Below, piece by piece: positions 5,561 to 12,466 of a stretch of 12,811 nucleotides of DNA. The stretch comes from SZUA-430 sp044375275 (GTDB lineage Bacteria; Pseudomonadota; Alphaproteobacteria; Micropepsales; Micropepsaceae). A model generated the notes under the pieces. That model saw nothing but the letters and a program-made list of their open reading frames with translations. It searched no databases and was not told where the DNA came from. The translations under genes and the position numbers were made by a program. The stretch spans positions 1 through 12,811 of the forward strand of contig JBILMZ010000091.1 of assembly GCA_044375275.1 (NCBI GenBank). Direction: 5' to 3'. Position 1 is the first letter of the stretch. Every line of letters starts with the position of its first letter.

Positions 5561-6891
5561 ATCGGCAGGCGCAGCACGGCGCGCAAGCCGCCATTCTCGC
5601 TGCTTTCCAGCGTGATGTCGCCGCCATGCCCGCGTGCAATGTCACGGGCAATGGCAAGGCCGAGACCGGCTCCACCCGTCGCTAGCGAGCGTCCACTGTC
5701 AAGCCGGTGGAATGGACGAAATGCTTCCTCGCGCCGATCAGGCGGAATCCCCGGACCGTCATCATCCACCGCGACTTCCATCATGTGCGGCCCTTCGGAC
5801 GCCGTGATTTCAACACGCGCTCCATGCCGCACGGCGTTCTCGACCAGATTGACGATGCATCGACGAAGCGCATTCGGGCGGACTTCGAGGACAAGGCTCT
5901 CGGGCACAATGACGTCAACATGCTTGCCCGGAGACTTTGCATCAGCCTTGCGTTGGGCGTTGGCGCCAATCTCGCGCAGCAACTGGCAGATGTCGGTATC
6001 GGAAGCTCCCTCGCCTGCCTGCCCTCGCGCAAAGGCGAGATACTCCTCGAGCATGTGCTCCATCTCCTCGAGATCCCCCTTGAGGGCCTGGATCGAAGCA
6101 TCTTCCTTCATCATCGCGAGTTCGAGCTTGATGCGCGTCAGAGGGGTACGAAGATCATGGCTCACACCCGCGAGCATCTCCGTCCGCTGCTGCACGAATT
6201 TCGAGATGCGCTCACGCATGTCGAGGAATGCAAGCGCAGCGCGCCGCACCTCGGTGGCGCCTGACGGACGAAAGTCGGGAACGTCACGGCCCTTTCCGAA
6301 GGCTTCCGCCGCATCGGCGAGCCGCTCAATGGGCCGGATCTGGTTGCGCAGGAAGAGAATGGCGACACTGAGGAACACGACCGATGTGCCGATCATCCAA
6401 AGCACCCAGACATGGGTATTGGTTGACATGACACGCTTGCTCTCGGCGAGGATGTGCATGACGGCACCGTCGAGCTGGATGCGAATGTCGACATGATCCG
6501 GATTCGTAAATGAATCAATCCATACCGGCCTGTTGATGCGCCCGGACAACTCACGACCGAACACCCGCTTGAGCACGTCATAGGCGGGAGAGTCAGTCGC
6601 TGGAATGCGCTCCCCCAGCTTCACCACAGGCACGAGGCCGAATGACGTCTCTCGCAACCGAACCGACTCAATCTCGAATTTCTCGGCACCCAGGGTTTCA
6701 TAGCTCTGGACAAACAGCACGATCTGCGCCGCTGCTGCGCGCGAAATACGCGTCGTCACGGCATCCCATTGCCGGTCAAACAGAATGTAGGTGACAACCG
6801 CCTGCACGAGCACGACGGGCATGACGATGATCAGGAGGGACCGCCCGAAGAGGCCCCGTGGCAATGAGCGCCTGAAGATGCTTTGCCTCAA
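5557..6891 (-). CDS. EnvZ-type sensor histidine kinase
   Basis: This 444-residue inner-membrane kinase should phosphorylate the response regulator encoded just upstream. It has a first membrane segment at about 17-38, a periplasmic region of roughly 120 residues, a second membrane segment at about 161-182, a HAMP linker (RNQIRPIERLADAAEAFGKG, 182-201, onward), and the H-box GVSHDLRTPLTRIKLE with the phosphoacceptor His at 245. The ATPase domain follows with N-box NLVENAVRHG (348-357), G1 DDDGPGIP (376-383) and G2 GGAGLGLAI (406-414). Nothing catalytic is missing. The start is a TTG four bases after the regulator's stop, with AGGG about seven bases before it. The order marR-regulator-kinase suggests one operon. 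The signal sensed is not evident from the periplasmic sequence. Confidence 0.92.
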   Translation of the reverse strand: MRQSIFRRSLPRGLFGRSLLIIVMPVVLVQAVVTYILFDRQWDAVTTRISRAAAAQIVLFVQSYETLGAEKFEIESVRLRETSFGLVPVVKLGERIPATDSPAYDVLKRVFGRELSGRINRPVWIDSFTNPDHVDIRIQLDGAVMHILAESKRVMSTNTHVWVLWMIGTSVVFLSVAILFLRNQIRPIERLADAAEAFGKGRDVPDFRPSGATEVRRAALAFLDMRERISKFVQQRTEMLAGVSHDLRTPLTRIKLELAMMKEDASIQALKGDLEEMEHMLEEYLAFARGQAGEGASDTDICQLLREIGANAQRKADAKSPGKHVDVIVPESLVLEVRPNALRRCIVNLVENAVRHGARVEITASEGPHMMEVAVDDDGPGIPPDRREEAFRPFHRLDSGRSLATGGAGLGLAIARDIARGHGGDITLESSENGGLRAVLRLPI

Positions 6892-6895
6892 GGTC

Positions 6896-7618
6896 TTACC
6901 CTACCCGGTCCGGCATGAGCACATAGCCAATGCCGCGAACCGTCTGCAGGTACAGGGGAAGCTTGGGATCAACCTCGATCTTTCGGCGCAGGCGCGTGAT
7001 CTGCACGTCCACTGTGCGTTCAAGGACGGCTCCCATCTGCTGCGACAGTTCCGTGCGCGTAAATGTCTGCCCGGCATTTGCAGACAGAAGGCGCATCAGC
7101 TGCAACTCCGCTGAAGTCAGTTTCATCGGCTTGCCGTCGCGCGTGAGCTCGCCGCGCTCCGCATCGAAGCGGCAAACGCCGAGATGCACGATCTGCTTCT
7201 GGGTATCCGCGGGACGACCTGCCCGCCGAAGAATGGTGGACACGCGCAGCAGAAGCTCCCGAGGTTCAAATGGCTTCGGAAGATAATCATCCGCACCGCG
7301 TTCGAGACCCTCGATCCGGTCAACGGATTCACCGCGCGCCGTCAGCAGGAGGATGGGAACATTCGACTTCTCGCGGATGGACTTCGTGAGCGAGAACCCG
7401 TCCTCTCCCGGCATCATGACGTCGAGGATGATGAAGTCGAAATCCCAGCTGGCCATGAGTTGCCGCGCCTCGGATGCATCCTTCGCGGCCGTAACACGAT
7501 ACCCGTTCTCGGACAGAAACCTCTGCAGCAGGGTGCGGATACGCGTGTCATCATCGACGACCAGCAGATGCTGCTCCGGCTTGTCCGTTGCTATGATGCT
7601 TTCGCTCTCCATGCTCAT
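6896..7618 (-). CDS. OmpR/PhoB-type response regulator (PetR/CenR-like)
   Basis: The 240-residue protein has a receiver domain (16-132) with the acidic pocket Asp22-Asp24, phosphoacceptor Asp66 in IILDVMMPGEDG, Thr93 in LLTARGE and Lys115 in DYLPKPFEP, followed by a winged-helix DNA-binding domain ending in VDVQITRLRRKIEVDPKLPLYLQTVRGIGYVL. The receiver closely recalls Rhodobacter PetR, an essential regulator that lies with the MarR-family petP; I infer that this is the same (CenR-like) lineage, from memory and without alignment. Its ATG overlaps the marR stop as ATGA. The partner kinase begins four bases after its TAA. In related bacteria CenR-type regulators control envelope genes. Confidence 0.93.
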   Translation of the reverse strand: MSMESESIIATDKPEQHLLVVDDDTRIRTLLQRFLSENGYRVTAAKDASEARQLMASWDFDFIILDVMMPGEDGFSLTKSIREKSNVPILLLTARGESVDRIEGLERGADDYLPKPFEPRELLLRVSTILRRAGRPADTQKQIVHLGVCRFDAERGELTRDGKPMKLTSAELQLMRLLSANAGQTFTRTELSQQMGAVLERTVDVQITRLRRKIEVDPKLPLYLQTVRGIGYVLMPDRVG

Positions 7619-8100
7619 CGCTTTGCTATCAGGCGCATGACACCCGCTCGCTCCTCGTCGGCAACCAGTCCGATCAGCACCTGCCTGAACCCCGCAACCG
7701 CATCCGGCCCGGCAGACCGGAAGGCCCTGGCAAACTGCGCGCGCTGAAGTCCCGCAAGTTCGCCAGCAGTCTCGCGCCCTGCCGGCGTGAGGAACAGGAG
7801 TCGCTGCCGCTTGTCCTTCTGGCCTGTCACTTGTGACACCAGATCTCGCGCAAGCAGATCCTTGAGGATGCGCCCGAGCGATTGTTTCGTGATGCCCAGA
7901 ATTCCCAGAATATCCGAAACGGGAAGGCCGGGGTGTCTCGCAATAAAATGAATGGCTCTGGCGTGCGCACGCCCCAGCCCGCGCTTGGACAGCGTATCGT
8001 CAAGCGCGCGACCCACATCACGGCTGGCAAAGAAGAACAGCTCGAAACCATCCGTGAGCTCTTCCTCTCGAAGGTATAGAAGTGGAGCTGTCGCCTTCAT
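7615..8100 (-). CDS. MarR-family transcriptional regulator (PetP-like position)
   Basis: From ATG 8100 the protein has 161 residues, a normal MarR length. It shows an N-terminal helix, the winged helix from about 46 to 105 (ARAIHFIARHPGLPVSDILGILG, then recognition helix TKQSLGRILKDLLARDLV), and the wing with GQKDKRQRLLFLTPAG, whose Asp-Lys-Arg is typical of the family. The frame could extend to ATG 8163, but the extra 21 residues do not look like MarR, and a plausible minus-strand promoter (TTGCGC 8172-8177, TATTCT 8148-8153, 18-base spacer) starts transcription inside that extension, so I prefer 8100. The stop overlaps the response regulator start as ATGA. The MarR-OmpR pairing mirrors petP-petR of Rhodobacter. 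It is divergent from ilvE and may regulate both itself and ilvE through the dyad at 8165-8184. Confidence 0.85.
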   Translation of the reverse strand: MKATAPLLYLREEELTDGFELFFFASRDVGRALDDTLSKRGLGRAHARAIHFIARHPGLPVSDILGILGITKQSLGRILKDLLARDLVSQVTGQKDKRQRLLFLTPAGRETAGELAGLQRAQFARAFRSAGPDAVAGFRQVLIGLVADEERAGVMRLIAKR

Positions 8101-8147
8101 GTAATGCCCGCTGGAGTCATGCACGGCGATTATGGCAGATTTGCCCC

Positions 8148-8177
8148 AGAATAGGGCGCACATTGTATGGCGCGCAA
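8148..8177 (-). promoter_or_regulatory. Candidate promoter of the marR operon
   Basis: On the minus strand TTGCGC (8172-8177) and TATTCT (8148-8153) are spaced by 18 bases. The predicted start near 8141 leaves a leader of about 40 bases before the preferred marR ATG at 8100. The -35 element lies inside the dyad at 8165-8184. Confidence 0.35.
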
Positions 8178-8185
8178 GCTATACT
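8163..8185 (+). promoter_or_regulatory. Candidate ilvE promoter overlapping a dyad
   Basis: TATACT (8180-8185), within GCTATACT, resembles the Caulobacter-type -10 element GCTANAWC. TTGTAT (8163-8168) would be a -35 element with an 11-base spacer, short for E. coli but within the range seen in Caulobacter housekeeping promoters. The same bases contain an imperfect 20-base dyad, GTAT-N-GC-N6-GC-N-ATAC (8165-8184), which also covers the marR -35 element and is a candidate operator. Confidence 0.35.
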
Positions 8186-8227
8186 CTGTGCAAGGAAAGT
8201 GGATGGCGCCTTAACCAAGGGCGCGTG

Positions 8228-8233
8228 AAGGAG
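8228..8233 (+). promoter_or_regulatory. Strong ribosome binding site of ilvE
   Basis: AAGGAG lies seven bases before the ATG at 8241. It is the best Shine-Dalgarno sequence in the window and fixes the ilvE start; most other genes here have weak sites or rely on overlap coupling. Confidence 0.8.
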
Positions 8234-8240
8234 CATCAGG

Positions 8241-9125
8241 ATGTCATTGATCCCGTTTGACGATCGCGAAGGCCATATCTGGCTGGACGGCAAGCTCGTA
8301 CCCTGGCGCGACGCCAAGATTCACGTGCTGACGCACGGCCTTCACTATGGTTCATCCATTTTCGAAGGTCAGCGCGTTTACGGTCGCAAGGTCTTCAAGC
8401 TCGAGCAGCACACGACCCGCCTTTTCCAGTCCGCGCGCCTGATGGGCTTTGAAATCCCCTTCACCGAAGAGCAGATCAACGATGCCTGCCGTCAGGTCGT
8501 CGAGGCACAGGGCGCGGAGGACGCGTACATGCGCCCGGTCGCCTGGCGTGGCAGCGAGCAGATGGCCGTCAGCGCCCAGAAGTCGAAGATCCACGTCGCC
8601 ATCGCCGTCTGGCCCTGGCCTTCGATGTTCGACCCCGAGATCAAGAAAAAGGGCATCCGGATGGATATCTCGCGCTGGCGCAGGCCAGCGCCAGACACCA
8701 CGCCCTGGAAAGCCAAGGCCGCAGGCCTTTACATGATCTGCACCCTGTCCAAGCACGAAGCCGAAGCCAAGGGCCTTGCCGACGCGATGATGTATGACTG
8801 GCGTGGCCTCGTGGCAGAAGCCACCGGCGCGAACATGTTCTTCGTGAAGGACAATCGCCTGTTCACGCCCCACGCCGACTGCTTCCTGAACGGCATCACG
8901 CGCCAGACCGTCATGGATCTCGCGCGCGCACGCCAGATCGAGGTCGTCGAGACCTACATCCAGGGCAGCGACGTAAGCAGTTTCACGGAATGCTTCCTGA
9001 CAGGCTCAGCCGCGGAAGTGACACCCGTCGGCCAGATCGGCGACTGGAATTTCGAAGTGGGCAACATCAGCCGTACGCTGATGGACGACTACTCGAACTT
9101 CGTGCGCGGCAAGCACCGCATCTAG
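8241..9125 (+). CDS. ilvE: Branched-chain amino acid aminotransferase
   Basis: This 294-residue fold-type IV PLP enzyme exchanges amino groups between glutamate and the keto acids of Leu, Ile and Val in the cytoplasm. Landmarks are the N-terminal HGLHYGSSIFEGQRVY (32-47), RPVAWRG (98-104), the PLP lysine in WKAKAAGLY (Lys159 by comparison with E. coli IlvE), the block GLVAEATGANMFFVKDNRLFTP (189-210, cofactor-contacting Glu193), NGITRQTV (217-224) and ECFLTGSAAEVTPV (250-263). Length and motif order are normal. It is monocistronic on the plus strand, transcribed away from marR. Its TAG stop lies in a CTAG shared with the convergent moaE. D-amino-acid and 4-amino-4-deoxychorismate lyase relatives are possible, but the motifs favour IlvE. 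Confidence 0.93.
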   Translation: MSLIPFDDREGHIWLDGKLVPWRDAKIHVLTHGLHYGSSIFEGQRVYGRKVFKLEQHTTRLFQSARLMGFEIPFTEEQINDACRQVVEAQGAEDAYMRPVAWRGSEQMAVSAQKSKIHVAIAVWPWPSMFDPEIKKKGIRMDISRWRRPAPDTTPWKAKAAGLYMICTLSKHEAEAKGLADAMMYDWRGLVAEATGANMFFVKDNRLFTPHADCFLNGITRQTVMDLARARQIEVVETYIQGSDVSSFTECFLTGSAAEVTPVGQIGDWNFEVGNISRTLMDDYSNFVRGKHRI

Positions 9126-9580
9126 ACCGGATCCCAGCGCGCAGCAGCCTCGTCGTCGCTGCTGCGTGCCTCGATCCAGTACTCGCCGGATGCCCGGGTT
9201 TCTTTTTTCCAGAACGGCGCCTGCGTCTTGAGATAGTCCATGACGAAGGCGCAGGCATCAAAGGCCGCCTGGCGATGGGCCGACGCTGTCACGACAAGCA
9301 CGATCTGATCCTTCGGCCGAAGCACGCCCACCCTGTGAATGATGGTGACAGCCGATAGCTGCCAGCGCCCTGTCGCCTCGCGGGCAATGCGCGAAAGTTC
9401 ACGCTCGGTCATGCCGGGATAATGTTCAAGCTGAAGTGCGAGGAGCGGTTCGCCGCCACTTTCACCGCGCACGACCCCGACGAAACTGACAAGGGCACCA
9501 ACACTGTCCCCGTCCACCGCCAGCCGGGAGACTTCCGCCCCGGTGTCAAAGTCCTCGGCCTGCACGCAAACCCTGATCAT
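9122..9580 (-). CDS. moaE: Molybdopterin synthase catalytic subunit
   Basis: MoaE transfers sulfur from the MoaD thiocarboxylate to precursor Z (cPMP), forming molybdopterin. The 152 residues match the family: VSFVGVVRG at 31-39 with Arg38, IIHRVGVLRPKD at 80-91, ASAHRQAAF at 99-107 with His102-Arg103, and the active-site stretch DYLKTQAPFWKKE at 115-127 with two lysines (118, 125) spaced as in E. coli Lys119 and Lys126. The ATG overlaps the moaD stop as ATGA, which fits the 1:1 need for the two subunits. It ends the uvrC-pgsA-moaD-moaE array and shares a CTAG stop with ilvE. Confidence 0.94.
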   Translation of the reverse strand: MIRVCVQAEDFDTGAEVSRLAVDGDSVGALVSFVGVVRGESGGEPLLALQLEHYPGMTERELSRIAREATGRWQLSAVTIIHRVGVLRPKDQIVLVVTASAHRQAAFDACAFVMDYLKTQAPFWKKETRASGEYWIEARSSDDEAAARWDPV

Positions 9581-9828
9581 CCGCCCGTCACCGGAGGAAA
9601 GAAGGCGACTTCGTCTCCATTGGTCACCCGTGCGTCAGGTCGCACGTGGGCCTGGTTGACGGCGCAGCGCACCCGCGCCGGATGTTCGAACGCCCGCGCA
9701 TAGCCGGGCCCTCGCCCCGAGAGCCAGTGGACCAGTTGCGCAACGGTTTCGACACCCGCTGGACAGTCGATAGTCTCTTCGGACACGCCGACATGCTGGC
9801 GCAGCCACGCAAAGTAGAGAAGTTTCAC
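9577..9828 (-). CDS. moaD: Molybdopterin synthase sulfur carrier subunit
   Basis: This 83-residue ubiquitin-fold protein ends in the Gly-Gly that is thiocarboxylated and inserted into MoaE. It begins with the usual strand MKLLYFAWLRQHVG, has the central LVHWLSGRGPGYARAF, and closes with GDEVAFFPPVTGG, the classic MoaD tail. The start codon is GTG; its GTGA overlaps the pgsA stop. The 3' end overlaps moaE as ATGA, coupling carrier and catalytic subunit. Confidence 0.94.
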   Translation of the reverse strand: MKLLYFAWLRQHVGVSEETIDCPAGVETVAQLVHWLSGRGPGYARAFEHPARVRCAVNQAHVRPDARVTNGDEVAFFPPVTGG

Positions 9829-10433
9829 GGCACCGGCCTGGCTTCGGCTGATCGCCGGCGGCGGTCTCGCGCATCCTCGGCAGATACATGCGCCAGGTTC
9901 GCCTGCACATAGCTGAAGCCGGTATAGATCGTCAGGATCGCGGCACCCCAGAGGGACACGATGCCGGCAAAGTGCAGGCCGCCCCAGACATGCTCGACGG
10001 CCGGCGCCAGGATCAGCATCGCCAGCGCAACCAGCTGGACGGCCGTCTTGAACTTCGACACCGACGAGACAGGCACCTGCACGGAGATGGTAGCGAGGAA
10101 CTCGCGCATGCCCGACACGAGAATCTCGCGGGCCAGAATGATCAGCGCCGGGATGATCACGAAGCCGCGGATATCGTCGTTGTAGACAAGCATCACGAGC
10201 GCCGCGGCCACCAGCAACTTGTCGGCAATCGGATCAAGCATCTGCCCGAGGCGGGACTCGAGGTTGCGCGAGCGTGCCAGCCAGCCATCTGCATAGTCTG
10301 TGATGGCCGCAATGACGAATACGACGAACGCCACCCAGCGTCCCATCGGCATGGACATCCAGAATGAGGCAACAAAGGCTGGTACCAGGGCAATGCGCGC
10401 AAGTGTCAGCAGGTTCGGCAGATGATCTCCCAT
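9825..10433 (-). CDS. pgsA: CDP-diacylglycerol-glycerol-3-phosphate 3-phosphatidyltransferase
   Basis: This inner-membrane enzyme makes phosphatidylglycerol phosphate from CDP-diacylglycerol and glycerol 3-phosphate, the committed step to phosphatidylglycerol and cardiolipin. The 202 residues hold the full CDP-alcohol phosphotransferase motif D-G-x2-A-R-x8-G-x3-D-x3-D at 49-71, plus Asp46, and about five hydrophobic segments. The start HLPNLLTLARI is typical of PgsA. The C-terminus is polar and Arg-rich (DARDRRRRSAEARP). Its stop overlaps moaD as GTGA. It lies 78 bases after uvrC. Phosphatidylglycerol is the donor lipid of Lgt, encoded elsewhere in this window. Confidence 0.95.
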   Translation of the reverse strand: MGDHLPNLLTLARIALVPAFVASFWMSMPMGRWVAFVVFVIAAITDYADGWLARSRNLESRLGQMLDPIADKLLVAAALVMLVYNDDIRGFVIIPALIILAREILVSGMREFLATISVQVPVSSVSKFKTAVQLVALAMLILAPAVEHVWGGLHFAGIVSLWGAAILTIYTGFSYVQANLAHVSAEDARDRRRRSAEARPVP

Positions 10434-10455
10434 GCGCCCAGACTAGTCGTGTTTG

Positions 10456-10474
10456 AAATAAAGGGGAATTCCCC
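10456..10474 (-). terminator. Palindrome with T-rich tail between uvrC and pgsA (weak terminator or operator)
   Basis: GGGGAATTCCCC (10463-10474) is a perfect 12-base palindrome. On the minus strand it is followed by TTTATTT (10456-10462), so it could act as a weak terminator after uvrC (four G-C pairs, AATT loop). It also fits exactly in the 18-base spacer between TTGTAA (10481-10486) and TTTATT (10457-10462), a possible pgsA promoter, in which case it would be an operator. The sequence alone does not decide. Confidence 0.35.
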
Positions 10475-10511
10475 GGTGTGTTACAAAGCGACACAATCCG
10501 GCGGGCGGGCC

Positions 10512-12449
10512 TCAGCCTTTCTCGTGGAAATGCTCGTAGATCTTCCGGGCGAGCTCCTTCGACACGCCCTTGACCGACTCAAGGTCGGACAGACCCGCAC
10601 GTGTAACGGCTCGCCCTGACCCGAAATGGTTGAGCAGTGCCCGCTTCCGGGCCGGCCCGATCCCGTCAATTTCATCAAGCGGCGAGCTTGTAAGGGACTT
10701 GGCTCGCTTGGCCCGATGCGTGCCAATCGCAAAGCGATGCGCTTCGTCCCGCAGGCGCTGCAGGTAGAACAGCACCGGGCTTTTCGGCTCAAGCTGGAAG
10801 GATTCCCGGCCGTCCATGAAGAAGTGCTCCCGCCCGGCATCCCGGTCCGGGCCCTTTGCAATGGATACCACCACCACGCCGGTGACGCCGAGTTCGCGGA
10901 TCACGGCCAGCGCCTGCGCGAGTTGCCCCGCACCACCGTCAATGAGCACGAGATCTGGCACGGGCACATCCGCCGGATCTTCCTCGTCATCCTGGACATC
11001 AAAGGCGACAGGTTCCTCACGCGCTTCCTGCTGCAGCTTCAGCAATCGCTTGAAGCGTCGTGTGAGCACTTCGCGCATCATGCCGTAGTCATCACCGGCC
11101 GAGAAATCCTCGCCCTTGATGTTGAACTTCCGGTACTGGTTTTTCATGAAGCCTTCGGCACCGGCAACGATCATGCCCCCCACGCTGTTGGTGCCCTGGA
11201 TGTGGCTGTTGTCATAGACTTCGATGCGCCGCGGCGGCGCATCAAGGCCGAAGGCCTCCCCGACCGCGTTGAGAAGCTGCAGCTGCGAAGCGCTGTCAGC
11301 CATCTTTCGCGCCAGCGCCTCGCGCGCATTCAGCATGGCTTGCGCCATCACATCGCGCTTCTCGCCGCGCTGGGGCACGATGATCTCGACCTTGCGATCA
11401 GCCTTCACGGACAGCGCAGCCGAGAGAAGCTCCTCCTCCGCCACGTCATGGCTCAGGATGACACTGCGCGGCGGTTCGCGCTCGTCATAGAACTGCGTGA
11501 CAAAGCCCGCAAGCAGCTCGCTCGGCTCGACGTCCTTGTCGTGCCGCGGAAAGAAAACGTGGTTGCCCCAGTTCTGCCCCGACCGGAAGAAGATCACCTG
11601 CACGCAACTCTGCCCCGCGGCCTGGTGGACCGCAAAGAGATCCGCCTCATCAATCGTCTCGGGATTGATGCCCTGCTGGAGCTGGACATGGGCCAGCGCA
11701 CGGATGCGGTCCCGCAGGCGGGCTGCCTTCTCGAAGTCGAGCTGCGATGAAGCGAACTCCATTTCCTGCGACAGCCGCTCCCGGACATCATTCCCGCGCC
11801 CCTTCAGGAAGTCGCGTGCCTGGTCGACGAGCAGGCGGTACTCGTCCGCCCCGATCTTGCCGACACAGGGCGCCGCGCAGCGCTTGATCTGGAAAAGCAG
11901 GCACGGACGCGTCCGCGCCTCGAACACCGAATCCGAACAGCTGCGCAGCAGGAACGCGCGCTGCAGCGTGTTGAGCGTGCGGCTTACCGCACCTGCAGAA
12001 GCAAAGGGTCCGAAATAGTCCCCCTTCCGGTTCTTGGCGCCGCGATGCTTGACGACCTGCGGTGCCTCATGGTCGCCCGTAACAAGGATATAGGGGAAGG
12101 ACTTGTCGTCGCGCAGCAGCACGTTGTAGCGGGGCTTGAGCCGCTTGATCAGGTTCGCTTCGAGGAGCAGCGCTTCGACTTCGGAGGCAGTCTGCACGAA
12201 CTCCATCGAAACCGTGGAGGCAATCATGCGCGCAATGCGGGCCGGCTGGTCATAGGGCTTCGTGTAGGCCTGCACGCGCTTGCGCAGGCTGGCCGCCTTC
12301 CCGACGTAGAGAACATCCTGAGCAGCCCCCAGCATGCGATAGACGCCAGGCGAATTGGGAAGCCGCGGCAGATAGGCCGCAATGACTGACGCACCAGTTG
12401 CGAGCCGGTTTGGCTCATCGACTGCGGTCTTGCCGTCTTGTTCAGTCAT
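10512..12449 (-). CDS. uvrC: Excinuclease ABC subunit C
   Basis: UvrC makes the two incisions of nucleotide excision repair after UvrAB finds the lesion. The 645 residues have all domains in order: GIY-YIG nuclease (GVY 35-37, YVG 48-50, onward to about 110) for the 3' cut; a cysteine set C171-x11-C183-x7-C191-x3-C195 matching the spacing of the [4Fe-4S] ligands reported for E. coli UvrC; a UVR helix pair for UvrB contact (QEMEFASSQLDFEKAARLRD, 228-247); the RNase-H-like nuclease for the 5' cut (IEVYDNSHIQG 409-419, PDLVLIDGGAGQ 498-509); and tandem helix-hairpin-helix motifs (LDEIDGIGPARKRALLNHFGS 591-611, LESVKGVSKELARKI 623-637). An acidic insert (DVQDDEEDPADVP, 484-496) lies in the nuclease domain. 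It begins 17 bases after folB and probably shares its transcript. Confidence 0.97.
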   Translation of the reverse strand: MTEQDGKTAVDEPNRLATGASVIAAYLPRLPNSPGVYRMLGAAQDVLYVGKAASLRKRVQAYTKPYDQPARIARMIASTVSMEFVQTASEVEALLLEANLIKRLKPRYNVLLRDDKSFPYILVTGDHEAPQVVKHRGAKNRKGDYFGPFASAGAVSRTLNTLQRAFLLRSCSDSVFEARTRPCLLFQIKRCAAPCVGKIGADEYRLLVDQARDFLKGRGNDVRERLSQEMEFASSQLDFEKAARLRDRIRALAHVQLQQGINPETIDEADLFAVHQAAGQSCVQVIFFRSGQNWGNHVFFPRHDKDVEPSELLAGFVTQFYDEREPPRSVILSHDVAEEELLSAALSVKADRKVEIIVPQRGEKRDVMAQAMLNAREALARKMADSASQLQLLNAVGEAFGLDAPPRRIEVYDNSHIQGTNSVGGMIVAGAEGFMKNQYRKFNIKGEDFSAGDDYGMMREVLTRRFKRLLKLQQEAREEPVAFDVQDDEEDPADVPVPDLVLIDGGAGQLAQALAVIRELGVTGVVVVSIAKGPDRDAGREHFFMDGRESFQLEPKSPVLFYLQRLRDEAHRFAIGTHRAKRAKSLTSSPLDEIDGIGPARKRALLNHFGSGRAVTRAGLSDLESVKGVSKELARKIYEHFHEKG

Positions 12450-12466
12450 GCCGCATGACCGCGCCG

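Noticed and set aside
8101..8163. A 21-residue N-terminal extension of the MarR protein from ATG 8163
   Set aside because: The extra residues do not resemble MarR, and the better minus-strand promoter would start transcription downstream of that ATG.
10626..11750. A 374-codon open frame antisense to uvrC
   Set aside because: It lies wholly inside uvrC on the other strand, has no recognisable domain, and such long antisense frames are common in GC-rich coding DNA.
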